From NCBI GenBank assembly GCA_951230915.1, contig OX579635.1, positions 32,116,001 through 32,180,000 on the forward strand: a stretch of 64,000 nucleotides of DNA. The letters run 5' to 3'. This DNA is from Antitrichia curtipendula. Its lineage: Eukaryota > Streptophyta > Bryopsida > Hypnales > Leucodontaceae. The position numbers and the translations under genes are program-made. Below the pieces are notes generated by a model. The model ran no database searches, had not been told where the DNA came from, and worked only from the letters and a program-made list of their open reading frames with translations. The first letter of the stretch is position 1. Each line of letters opens with the position of its first letter. Shown here piece by piece: positions 40,207 through 51,391 of this stretch.

Positions 40207-43200
40207 TTATAAAGAAACCTTGCTCGTCCGGAAAATTTGTGTTGCGGCCATGGATCCTGGCAATGGCCGGCGCACGGCATGCACAAGGCTGAGTATAATA
40301 CTAAAAAGAGTGAGGGCACCAGCTTGGTGGGCCGCTCCTAGCGAGACCGGCACGTACATCAACAACGTTGAGATTCCCAAAGTTACCTGTTCGTAAGCCA
40401 GATTCCACAACATTCAATAAGAAAATGGGGTTGAAAACTACAAAGTTCATACGTTCTTCTCAGAACAAAGCAGGATTTTCAATACAATTGTAGGACTTTC
40501 AGACAACAACATTAATGGAATCTTCCTCATGATTCATGGGGATGTCTCCTTGTGGTAGCAGTGATCATACGGAGGCCCCTCCCTTCCTATCATGAGAGGC
40601 CTGCGCATGATCACTGTGACCATAGGCAGATCTCCTCATGACTCACGAGAGATTCTCTTTATGATGTGGTCTAAGAGTTCTCAAAACCAGCTGAACTTCA
40701 CTGAAACACACTTTAGTAGCCACGAAAGCCAAAACCACTATATGAAGTTTCCGACCAGCCGCACCTTCAAAGTTCAGACTTTTCAAGAATAAAAAGAAGC
40801 ATATAAGAACGTTACCTGAAGAGCAGACATTCCGAAAGTGGCGTTCAATAAAGTCCGAATGCGTGGATCTAAAGGCAGCTTTCGAGTAGCGATCCACATT
40901 CCTGCAATACTCGTTAACGCAGTGGTCGCCAATATGCGATGATCCAGCTGAAATACCAAGAGTGGCCAAAAGCGTCACAATCTAAGAAAGGCTACAATGA
41001 AGAAACAAATTGGATATAAAAGACCAGGAATGCAATTGTGATACTCGAATCGAAAATGCCTATTGGTATACCAACTGAACAAAAAGACCCTGCAAACCAG
41101 AGTGTAAGCAGTATGACGGACAACGAAAGAATCACCTGGACTGTCGCTGTGTTCTCAAAGAAGTTACGGAAAAAGGGTTTCATGTCCATCAATCCGTCCG
41201 GAATCCAATGATCTCCCATTTTCGGGAACGTGTTGTATGCATGACCCTACAACATCCACGAACAAATTAGTGCTAGGACAATTACTGGTTCTTGTAATGC
41301 AAAAAGTGAGTACAAATAAAGCAGAAAGAAGGAAAACCAACTGCTAACATTGGAGATTACAAGAATGCATCAAACTGAATGATCATGTATCGTCAATTAG
41401 TATTCAAAAGCAATCCAAAACTGCTTCTAGATTGATTTGACAGAGATCTATAAAAAAAATTGAAAAAGACCATTCAAATTATTCCTACACATCCTGCGTG
41501 ACATTTTCTCTCTTTTCTGGACACAATTGAATCAAAACATCTTCACTTTCGGTGAAAACTCCATAAAATTTGAAGTCATAGGACATCTAAATGTTATCCA
41601 AGACCCCTTGGCATTTAGGGGTTACGGGTAACCACCCAACACACAATGCGGGGAGCAGGAGAGAACTTACTGCATCATTTCCAGCTACAAAAGCCCCCGA
41701 GATAGCAGTTATACCAACAATAGCTGCCACTGGAACTGCGAACCGTCGGACCTTCATGGCAGCCCTACCGGCTTCCCCAGAAACAGTTGGGTAGGGGGAT
41801 ACCACTGACAGGGCAGTCCAGAAAAGACCTGAATAAATGGCAAAGGCTGATGTGAGGTGCGCAGCAAGCCTGTACGGGCTCACCCTTGGTTGTAAATACT
41901 CTGTCTCCGGCTCCTGCAAATACATTTCATGCATTTATCACAGAAAATAACACTGAAAATTGTCCTAATCGATTGCGTGCGTTTCATGTGATTGAACTCG
42001 ACGAGGATATAAGAGAATACCTCAAGACCGCTTTTGACCATCCACCACCCAACAAAGCCTTGGGCCGCCCCCATGGTCATCAAGGCAGATAGCCTAAACC
42101 CAAGTCGCTGTGATATATAACCCCTGAGCACGAAGTAGGCAAAAGGACCAGCAAAAACGAAACCCAATGCTCGGCCCCACATTCGATGTGCGTATTCCAT
42201 CCAGTAGATGAATTTGAATTCATTGAGACCCATCCCCCTGTTCACCCTGCACCATGACTAACACTTGTTAACGTTCATGCAGAGAGGATACTGGCTTAAA
42301 CCCTAAATGCCGTGAAGGACAAAGAAGTCCAATTCATCACATTCAACAACTGCTTTTATTCAATAAGAACCTTCTTAGAATATCAAATATATCATGACAT
42401 GATCAAATTTCGTGATTATCTTGTCTCGATCGACTCAAGATCGACCTAGCTATTAAAGGTGCTATCGCAGCACCAACGCATGTTCTCCTGAGTTATCAAA
42501 AATTCAAAAACAACGAATATGTCAACATTTTCTCTTAGAATATGCTCATAAAATCTGAATATAATTTTAAGACTTTAAATACCAAATGTTGCATAATTAT
42601 TCTGCCATGTTGTTAGGCTTACAATTTTACACATTTGGTGAGAATGGGTAAAATGCGTGAATTCTTTAAAATGTATCTTGCTATATTGATTTGAAAAACA
42701 TTTTTCCAAGTTCAATTGTATGGGTAATTTCTTAACCCTTAAAAGACAAGGGGCTGACTTTGGCAATCATCCCTTTTCATTACTGTGTGAATCATTGGCT
42801 TAAGAAATAGCAAAAGCACTCAAACTACTATAGAAGACCTCCCCTTCTCACAACAAAATTCAGAGGATGAATAGTTGCACTTCTGTCCTAGTACAATGAT
42901 TCCCTGTCATCCACCACAAAATTCAGAGGATGAATAGTTGCACTTCTGTCCTAGTACAATGATTCCCTATCATCCACCGGACATTTGGTGTCCGTGTTGA
43001 CGTTCAAGGGTTAAAGCTTGCTCAACATTTGCTCCTTTCTATCAACTTTGAAAAAATCGTATAAGTATGGTATTGCACATCTGTAGGTATTTAGGGGTTA
43101 AAACTCACTCAAAACCGACAATCGAAGAAAGGCTAGTGACAGTACTGACACAGTCACTATCTCACAAGTATGGTTGATAAATTTACAGTTTAAATCAAGA

Positions 43201-45405
43201 CTACATAGTTTGCTTCATGAGTCAAAAGAGCATGATTTTCTGTTCATTGTAGAACTTACAGAAGATATAAGGAAACTCACCGCCTGTACTCTGGAGACGA
43301 TTGATATTTCAAGAATTCCATTTGCCATTGCTCCTCCGTCAGAGGCGGTAAACTTCCGACAAACTTCCAATCCGTCATTGATAGTCCAGATCTAGTGAGA
43401 CGCGTAATCCCTCCTAGTACGACCATGCTAAATACCCATCCAGTGCAACCAAAAAGCCATGTTCCAACTCTCTTTTGATTGACCACACCTCCTTTCACGA
43501 GAGAAACCACCTCCTTGACCGATCCAGCTCCTATTGAAATTGAAAACGTTCGGCAATCACGAGTGGTAAATCTGGCAGCCTACACAAGAAGGTTTCTGTA
43601 AGAGCATTCGTCGTACAATAAAAACGTTCCTGCACACCACAAATCAACGAGCATTGCAAAAATATACTAAACCAATACACACTGAATACCGATTAAATCG
43701 ATATTGAGGTATCGAGAGAAGTAAAGTGAGAATGAGAAATAAGCAATGCATTTCCGAAATAATGACTTCGCCCTCAGTTTACGAAATTCGTCAGGTCAAA
43801 ACAGCACCGTACATTGCTAGTTATTGAAGTGACATATGAGCCCGGAATAAAACCTAATCCAGGTTACATGTGTCAAAAAAGTATGCTGACTTGAGAACAT
43901 GTGGTAAAATTTCAGAAATTTCCACCTCGTGAATTGCAAGATATGAGCATTCAAATTCACTAAAATCATTTTTTTTTACCCTGCAAAAAACCCAGGCAGC
44001 TGCACTTTACAAACTCACTTTTCTATGAAAAAATGGTCAAAATAGTGGTGCTTCTTTGGATTATTTTTTCTAGACAAGTTGGCTACATGCTTGAAAAATT
44101 TGACATCATTTCAAATTGTACAACATATAGGAAAAATCTAGTAAGTAGAAAGAAGTAGAAATTGATTCAAGATACAAAATTGTTAAGAATTTAGTTATGG
44201 GATTGAAAAATCCCAATCCCAATGGTCGTAATGTTTTAACAAACAATCTGCATCCTACAATTTTATTTTTTTCCAAAATATTGAAAATTGAATAAAATAA
44301 AGGACTTCAAAGTTCATTTTAGAATAAAGAATCCATAACTACCCGCAAACAAAAACTCCTCATAACTTTTAACTAATTGATTAAAATGGAATAATTCAAA
44401 GCTTTCCACTTAGATATAACTTAGATTCCTGTTTATGAAAAAAGTGATTTTTAAAAATCTGCCCAGATGGGAAAAAAAGTAACATATTAAGTCATAACTT
44501 TTGACTCATATTTTCAAATGTCATGAAATTTAGTGCATATGAAAGACATTCCTTGTTCCCAGCTTCTATTAAAATTCCAGCCTAGAATATTAAAATCTCT
44601 AGTCACACGTACCTGCCCCAAAACTGCCTAGTCCGTTAGGGGTTAATTAAAACGCTCCAGAATCTTGAACGAGATAGACAGATAGAGATTTTGAAAATGA
44701 AAACCACCCTTATACTGATTCTGAGAATGTACACCACCTCACCAGAACTAGTGCTAGTTTTACATCATCAACCAATGGAAATTTGAACCCTCATAAATTT
44801 TGCAAGTGGTAACCAAATAACAAATTATTTGGTGCATTGGAATCCCCTTTGATTAGCAAATAAAAATATTTAAGAGTTGCTACCTATTCTACTAGATGAG
44901 CCTATGTCAGTGCTCAAAGTGTAGCAATTAGGTGTGGCCACTTTAAGATGAAAGCTATGAAGGACAAGATTCTGGATCCACGATCGAGTTAACAATACTA
45001 CGGACGTTCTTTACATATCAATGCTTCCTGTTGCACATCGCTCCCAGTCTGATTCCGAAAACAGTATCAATCTGACTAACCCCCCGAACAATCGCTCTTC
45101 CTGTCGTAATCTTCACCAGAATGCCAGAACTACACTCGGAAAGCTGATAACCGAACCAGAATTATGGCAGAAAACACAAACCAGATCGTAAAAATCTATA
45201 CCTTCGGAAACAGAGACGACGACGTCATCGAGTAAACCCTCGCAGATCCCATTACATCCCGGCAAGCCGATCTCCGCCATTGGTGAGCACTGGATCCCAA
45301 AAAGTCTGCAAATTCCTCCTGTCTCGCACCAAGCTTCGTCGGGATCAAGAGACGCTGGCGACCTGCCGCTGCCAGAGCACGGGCCAGCACCCGAACCCCC
45401 TGCAT
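40207..45405 (-). CDS. COX15: Heme A synthase COX15, mitochondrial, complete, 7 exons
   Basis: COX15 converts heme O to heme A in the mitochondrial inner membrane for cytochrome c oxidase. Exons in coding order: 45405-45202, 43579-43281, 42246-42021, 41913-41671, 41246-41136, 40947-40816, 40386-40207. The sum is 1395 nt, giving 464 residues in one frame. The N-terminal ~65 residues are rich in Arg and Ala with few acidic residues at the start (MQGVRVLARALAAAGRQR), typical of a mitochondrial presequence. The core shows LGGITRLTRSGLSMTDWK and the four conserved heme-binding histidines at about 188 (EYAHRMWGR), 262 (LAAHLTSAF), 364 (LDHRILAT) and 425 (AAHQAGAL). Several hydrophobic membrane segments are evident. 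An in-frame ATG at 45435 would add 10 residues; the Arg-rich start at 45405 is preferred. Introns 1 and 2 hold repeat insertions and intron 6 a fold-back sequence. Confidence 0.95.
40526..40649. repeat. Fold-back sequence in COX15 intron 6
   Basis: An imperfect inverted repeat with arms of about 43 bp. The left arm begins CTCATGATTCATGGGGATGT and the right arm ends CTCATGACTCACGAG. The perfect inner pairing is CAGTGATCAT/ATGATCACTG around a GC-rich loop. It lies wholly within an intron and may be a miniature element or a structured intronic RNA. No target duplication was identified. Confidence 0.55.
42732..43014. mobile_element. 283-bp TTAA-flanked miniature element in COX15 intron 2
   Basis: Starts TTAA-CCCTTAAAAG and ends GTTCAAGGG-TTAA. 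The interior resembles the distal part of the dispersed repeat at 28440-29240. It contains a near-perfect tandem duplication of about 63 bp (roughly 42851-42977, word CAGAGGATGAATAGTTGCAC). A further GGGG-TTAA terminus at 43091-43098 (TTTAGGGGTTAA) may belong to the same or a second insertion. The intron's splice sites are unaffected. Confidence 0.55.
43860..44646 (-). mobile_element. Truncated family B element in COX15 intron 1, inverted
   Basis: The right end CCGTTAGGGG-TTAA and interior match family B in reverse orientation. The left end is missing, starting inside the element near GGTTACATGTGTCAAA. It sits in the 1.6-kb first intron of COX15, whose splice sites remain intact. Confidence 0.65.
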
Positions 45406-45740
45406 TGCTACGATCGGATGACAAGCCCACCACACTCACTCAAAAGAAGTCGGATTTGTCCCAAACGAAGCCGCAATCGTCCCAAACGAGGTCGGGTTTG
45501 TTCTGCTCTCGCGAATTAACATCTTATAGACAAGAAAAGTATGGAATGGCAAGGAGAACATGATCAAAGACTTCGATCGGGTGCGGACCCTAGAGGACTG
45601 CAGCGAAGTGAAACATCATGGAACAGAGCAGAGGGACTGAAACCCTAGTTCGGTCTTGGACGCCGGAACGAGTTCCCCTGTCACCGTGGGGGCCGACTTG
45701 GACCCTTCTCTTGGTGCCACATCGGAATTGAAGTTGGCCT
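45406..45740. promoter_or_regulatory. Head-to-head intergenic region between COX15 and the SET-domain gene
   Basis: Only 335 bp separate the COX15 ATG (minus strand) from the SET-gene ATG (plus strand), so COX15 promoter elements must lie here or inside the neighbouring segment. There is a short imperfect direct repeat (GTCCCAAACGA twice, about 45458-45488). The left boundary of the GTAC-rich segment should lie in or near this region, but no terminal repeat can be seen. Confidence 0.4.
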
Positions 45741-47538
45741 ATGACCGCACTGGTTTGTCCTAAAGGCAAAGTTGGAGGGGGAGAAGGCCCTAGTACTGAG
45801 AAAGAGGTCAATGACAAAATCACGGGTGGAGTTGGGGGGGCGAGGACACTAATATCGGAGAGACAGTGGATGCAGAAGCCAGCAGAAGAAAAGGGGAAGA
45901 TGAGGCTGTTGAATCAACACCGAAAAAAAATCTAGGTATTCTATCCTTACAATGTTTTGTCATTCTGTCTAGTCTTCTTATATCTACAACATTCAATGAG
46001 AATGTACAAGTGTTACAAATATGTGTTTTCTGTAGAATGTAGGAGAAAGAGGCGGAGATCTAAAGACACGGGGCAGAAATCAGAGGCGAAGAAGTTGAAA
46101 CCCAAGAGACCCAAAGTGAGCCAATCAGCACCAGTCAACTGGGGCTCGAGGCCACCCTCTCGCCCCTTATAATGTTTAATTTATAGTTTCGTTACTCTCG
46201 AATATTAGATCCGCTATTACGAGCTTACATGTTTTTGAGGGTGTATTTCTGTCCCTAGAAACAATTTTGGTATGATGCACACGACTTGTCCAATGGGTTA
46301 GAAAGAGTTCCAATCACGGTATGTGTGTCAAGTATGGAATTCCGTGATTTAGAGGAGTTTACTTACTATCCTCGGTCCAAACTATCCACAGTTGCATCTA
46401 AGAATCTGGCTGAAGTAAAAGCTGATTTCCCCGCTTCTTGCCACTATGGTGAGCGTACTTGTCATGGCCATGCATGCTATTGTGGGGTGAAAAAACTTTT
46501 TTCTTCGGCATATGACAAACGAGGTCGTTTACGGAGATCCATCCTAAACCAACAAGTAAGTTTTTTTTTAATTGAAAGGGCACCACTAATTTCGTTGTAC
46601 TATACATTTTTTTTTCTCTACCTTTACAGTCATACAATGTATCTTGCATACTGACATTGTATTGATTTGTACAACTGGTACCGACTGTGTATTGATTTGT
46701 ACAGGTATTGTTAGAAGAGGCGTCCTTTTACAATGTACAATGTTGTGGTGAGCAGGGTTCTGCTTGCCCTGGTCATATCGATAGGGTTTTTATTCAAGAA
46801 TACAACGACTCATGCAGTTGTGATAGTTCATATGGCAACAGAGTGGTTCAGAAGGGATTGTACATTCCCATTAAGGTTTTCTGGGCTGGAAAGAAGGGTT
46901 GGGGACTGCGGACACAGAAGCAAATCTAGAAGGGGACTTTTCTCTTTGAATGTGCAGGAAAGATCGTTATAAATGCTGAGCTCATGCAACGTAGGATTTT
47001 TTCAAGATTGGGGAAATCAGAGGCTTTCACGCTAGCACTTGATGCTGATTGGAAATCCGAGCAAGTGGTATCCGATGATATGGCATTGTGCATAGACAAC
47101 ACTTTTTGTGGAAATGTTAGTAGATTTTTGAACCATAGGTATTTGCCAGAAATTGTACTTTGTGATTTTGAACTGCTTTTGTTGTTGTGACGCTTATTGT
47201 ACAAATTGAGGGTTCATTGTACTTGTGTTGCTTTGAATCTCATTATATGTAGTTGCTTGTTTTCAAGATGTGAAGACACCAACCTCATTGATGTGCCCGT
47301 CAAAATAAGCTACTTGGACCCAAGACTCTACCGTGTTGCATTCTTTGCACAAGTAGACATTCCACCGTTGGAAGAATTGACTTGGGATTATGGTTGTAGC
47401 TTCAAAATGCCAGAAGTCAAGGTTGTAGATGCTGTAGTTCCCTTCTATTGTAAGTGTAGTAGCACTCACTACCGTGATATAGTAATTGACGATCACTCAA
47501 TTCATCCCATCACCAATCGCTTGCCCAACACATGTTAA
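45741..47538 (+). pseudogene. SUVR-type SET-domain histone lysine methyltransferase, decayed (in-frame TAG, probable frameshift)
   Basis: Intact relatives methylate histone H3 lysine 9 or related sites in silent chromatin. Likely exons: 45741-45935, 46036-46115, 46259-46555, 46705-47138, 47268-47538. Exon 2 encodes a basic KRRRSK...KKLKPKRPK stretch. Exon 3 covers the pre-SET start (GLERVPITVC, EEFTYYPR, AYDKRGRLRR). Exons 4-5 encode the SET domain: NRVVQKG, GKKGWGLRT, KGTFLFECAGKI, RFLN, NHRC restored across the last intron, then EDTNLIDVPV and LEELTWDYG. Defects: TAG at 46927-46929 inside the SET domain; an apparent one-base shift in the G-run near 45833; two pre-SET Cys replaced by Tyr (EYNDSC, SSYGNRV); the post-SET CGS/HCRD motif read as CSSTHYRD. 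Each substitution and the TAG fit a transition. It is about 425 codons long, shorter than typical SUVR proteins, and no N-terminal WIYLD domain is visible. Confidence 0.75.
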
Positions 47539-47942
47539 TATTTGTGATACTTTTTGAAGGCATCAAAGTTAAAAGACCGTACTTTGAAATGAGGCAGTAA
47601 GAAGCCAGTTAACAACAAGGGCCCGTACATCCTTGTTGTACAGTTTGTACATTTTGTAAAGAACTGTACATAGCGTATAACATATGCATGTTGCAAACTA
47701 ACGTGAGAACACAGACCTGTGAACAACGTGTATTCACACACTCTGAGTATATATTTTATGAAGGGAAGCAAATTTACTAATGAATTACAAACATACATGC
47801 ACTCTCTGAACTAACTGTCCAACAACTTCTTTAAGATTGTACTTTAAAAAAACATAACCATCCTACCCTGTGACTCACAGAGTTACAGTGAGTGGCATTT
47901 TGACCCTCTTGCTTCTGCATCCCGTACTACGGTGTCTACCAA

Positions 47943-48191
47943 TCATTGCTGATCAGGTGTATAAAGAGCCCAAGTGACGGGGAAATACCGTTCAAACACC
48001 TTGTCCTCATAGCTTGGTACGCCCCTTTTGTCATACTGAACTTTTGTAATGAATTGCATAGCCCTAAGCTCGTTAGTTGTAGTTGCTGTCGACTCTAGTT
48101 TCTCGTTGTCTCCTCTCAATAGAAGCGCCTTCAACTCATCAGAACAAAAAAAGGGAAGTTTTCCCTTACGCCTATCCACCTCCCTCTCCAC
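47943..48191 (-). CDS. Hypothetical 82-residue open frame or terminal exon
   Basis: The open frame encodes a mixed-composition hydrophilic peptide (RKGKLPFFCSDELKALLL near the start, KVFERYFPVTWALY near the end). Its amino acid use is more protein-like than the surrounding spurious frames. An AG acceptor (TTGTAG) lies just upstream, so it could be the last exon of an unrecognised gene. I do not recognise the family. Its position inside the GTAC-rich segment suggests it belongs to that unit if it is real. Confidence 0.25.
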   Translation of the reverse strand: MEREVDRRKGKLPFFCSDELKALLLRGDNEKLESTATTTNELRAMQFITKVQYDKRGVPSYEDKVFERYFPVTWALYTPDQQ

Positions 48192-48776
48192 CTCTACAAT
48201 TTGTAAGATAATAACGCAGCTCAGCCTTGCAGTTGGAAAGGGGAGACATCATAACCCCCACTGCAATGTGTCCAACAACAAAGAAGATGAAACAAGGTCA
48301 ATTTGAAGGGAAGACAGAAGAAAAAAAAAAGGCATCGGAGTAGTAAAAAAAGAACCAGAAACCAAGACATGCGGCGACAGAAATTGGACGGGGGCACTAG
48401 AGGCAAGTACGAGTTGAACGACGGAACAATGGACATTCCGCTGGCACTTGGTGTACTGGTAGTTCATTTTGTACTGCTATCAGTACGAAAAGGTCAGAGT
48501 CAACGTACACTAAAACGTACATCTACAATTTTTGTACTCTAATTGTTTCATGAGGATTATTAGTACTAATGTAAATACTAGAAGTACACTATGCAAGTAC
48601 AAACACTACAGACATTGCAATTTGTAAACTCAATATAGTTCGAGAACTTTGAATTCTAAACCTCTGTTACAATTTGTACATAACGTATTATTGGAAGCAT
48701 AGAATGGTAGTGCAGCAGCTACGAACATTTCATTCACTCACCGCTATCAGTGCAAATGCAATTGTCCTACTACGAA

Positions 48777-49015
48777 CACTACGAACACTACAATTTCAAA
48801 ATTGATTGTATTCCAGCAATTCTGAATTCTAATACAAACACTACGAACACTACAATTTCAGAATTGAATGTATTCTAGCAATTCTGAATTCTAATACAAA
48901 CACTACGGACACTACAATTTCAGAATTGAATGTATTCCAGCAATTTTGAATTCTAATACAAACACTACGAATACTACAATTTTAGAATTGAATGTATTTG
49001 AACAATTCTGAACCT
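48777..49015. repeat. 62-bp tandem repeat, about four copies
   Basis: The unit contains ACACTACGAACACTACAATT and later GCAATTCTGAATTCTAATAC, repeated with few changes. A more diverged unit occurs at about 48596-48670. The array lies between the two convergent genes of the GTAC-rich block. Confidence 0.85.
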
Positions 49016-49597
49016 CGGTTACAATTAGTACATTCCAACAATAAAAGTAGTAAGATCAGTACAAATACAGTAGTCAAAGTACAACAGGAACCCCACTTAT
49101 AAAACTAGTACATGAACCAATACAGAAATTGACGATGTACAAGGAAGGAGATGAGGGAACTGACATAGTGATTTTACAGATAGTACGTCCCGAACCTCAC
49201 CTCCATTCCTGCCAATGTACAGAGAGTATAAGTCTCTATGATCATTCTACACTCTGAAAGCTCAATCAAGTTCAATGCAATGAACGACTGCAATGGGTAT
49301 AACATAGCAAGATAATAATCAGTGCAATAGGTAAGTTGAAATTTAAGTGGAATAAAACTAATAGGAATTGCGTATACAAACCTTCACATACTCTGATTAA
49401 CTGAATCACACGATACTGTAGGGGCTTTAGTCGCCACTGCTCACTCAAACAGTGCCTTGCTGCTCCTGACGACAATAGTACTAGACATATGTCTAACACT
49501 ACAAAGTCCTAGGTAGTACGCAAGGTTGCCTTACTTGGACGTCAGTGTTTCTGAAACATACAATCCTTCCGTCCAAGTAACCAAAGAATCAAACTCT

Positions 49598-49689
49598 CTA
49601 GTACTACAAAATGGGAAGTAAGCCGTGATGCATTGTTGAACTAGTCTAGAGGTACGAAATGGAAAGTAATCCGTGATGCATTGTTGAAC
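49598..49689. repeat. 48-bp direct repeat, two copies
   Basis: Two adjacent copies share the word CCGTGATGCATTGTTGAAC, offset by 48 bp (starts at 49598 and 49646). They lie in the GTAC-rich segment. Confidence 0.8.
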
Positions 49690-49775
49690 AAGTGTACAAT
49701 TACAGTTAGACATCCCCACACCGCAAATTCAACTAGTGCAAGATTAAAATAAGAAGCCAAACACGTACAAGACTA

Positions 49776-50016
49776 GAAACAAGAAGGCAATCACCCGTAA
49801 ATCTCTCGGGCACCAAAGCAAATGAGCTTTCAAAAGCAACAACAAAGGTCAACATGAAACGAGAAGGCAAACACCCCTAAGTCTCTTAGGGCACCAAAGT
49901 GAATGAGCTATCAAAAGCGGCGACAAAGGTCAACATGAAACTAGAAGGCGAACACTCCTAAGTCTCTCAGGCACCAAAGCAAATGAGCTATAGAAAGCAG
50001 CAACAAAGGTGAGCAA
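49776..50016. repeat. 80-81-bp tandem repeat, three copies
   Basis: Units start at 49776, 49856 and 49937 with GAAAC.AGAAGGC and contain GGCACCAAAG, AATGAGCT and AACAAAGGTC or close variants. No coding role is apparent. Confidence 0.85.
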
Positions 50017-51391
50017 GGAATCCGATGGCCCCGATTTCACAGGGCTAACAAGCCATTCTATTTTGAGAGACTTTTCCAGGGAATGTGATTAGTCCAGATG
50101 TCACGATCTAAAAGTCAATCAAAAATACCGTTCCCAAAATACCGTTCCTGCGGCTTCCAAGATGATTCGGTTCGATATGGCGGGTCACCACACCACATGG
50201 ACAAGAACAACAGCGTACACATTTGTAGAAAAGGTATAAAATTGTACAACAAGTACAGAACTGCGGACGGAGAGTCGAAGAGGACCGTAAGCTGAATTGA
50301 AACCGAGTACATATTATTTTGGACGACCTTGTAATGCACATGAGAAGCCAGCTTAGGAGATGCAATGGTAGATTCAGCGAATGGACTACTAGGTCCAATA
50401 ATTTCTTATCATTGTAGTTCATGGGAGAATGATGTACAGTTAATGACTATCATGCCTTTCGAGTGTGCAAAAGTACCTATTTGTACAAGTCCAAATGACT
50501 GTCATGCATTTTAAAAGTGCCGATGTAAGTTTTGAGTTTATGTATAATGCTTACAAAATAAATAAATGCACATGACAATTCAAAATGGCAAGTAAGTACT
50601 TACTATACAAAGAAGCTAGATGGTGGTGTACAAGTAGGTGTATATGTGTATATGATTGTACAAAGAAGTACCGGCTGAACGCTATTGCTATAAAAGTATA
50701 TAAAGTAAGAGAAGTATACTACAAAGAAATTCATCTTCAATTATCCCTAGAACCCTAAACCTCTATTAAAACTTTTCAGATTATTCAATCACAGGTATAT
50801 TGTTAACGAATATGAGGTACATTGACTTCTTTGAAACCAAGAACTGGACTTAAAAAGTTTCCTTTATCTTTTGAACAACCTATTCAAATGAAAAGAATTG
50901 CAATAGATAAAATAAAAAAAGACCTATAACTTGTGCTGACACAGGAATAGTATTAACCTGTCGGCTTCGTCCAACAAGTTCAAGCAACCCGGTCGACTGT
51001 TAATTCTCCCTCCGGCACTCTGAAACCATGTTGGTGTGCATATGAGGCATGAGTAGAGATATAAGCTTAACGTGAATTAATACCTTAAGTTTAAACCGCA
51101 GTCGTAATTAACAATGAAGGATCGTGGACCTTGTATTTAGAATAGATTCAAAAAAAGCCAGATAGAATGACGAGAACGCATCAAAGACGGCAGATGATTC
51201 CGTAATGACCGAGTAAAAATTAATTTGAACATCCTTCGAATGCACATGAAAAGCAATCTCAAGAGTTGCAACTGTAGACATAGAGGACGGACAAGAATAA
51301 TCCAGTACATAATTGTACAAAGCACCAAAATTATACAAAATATATGGAATTATGTACAAAGTATCTCTTAGTACTTACAAAAGTAAAGTCG

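Larger units (their letters stand above)
47539..51391. other. Inter-gene region of the GTAC-rich segment
   Basis: This 3.8 kb lies between the two convergent genes. It holds tandem arrays at 48777-49015, 49598-49689 and 49776-50016, one short plausible coding exon on the minus strand (47943-48191), and a diverged duplication (about 50280-50390 and 51200-51300, sharing AATGCACATGA.AAGC). TTGTAC/GTACAA words are frequent throughout. No further conserved gene was recognised. Confidence 0.45.
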
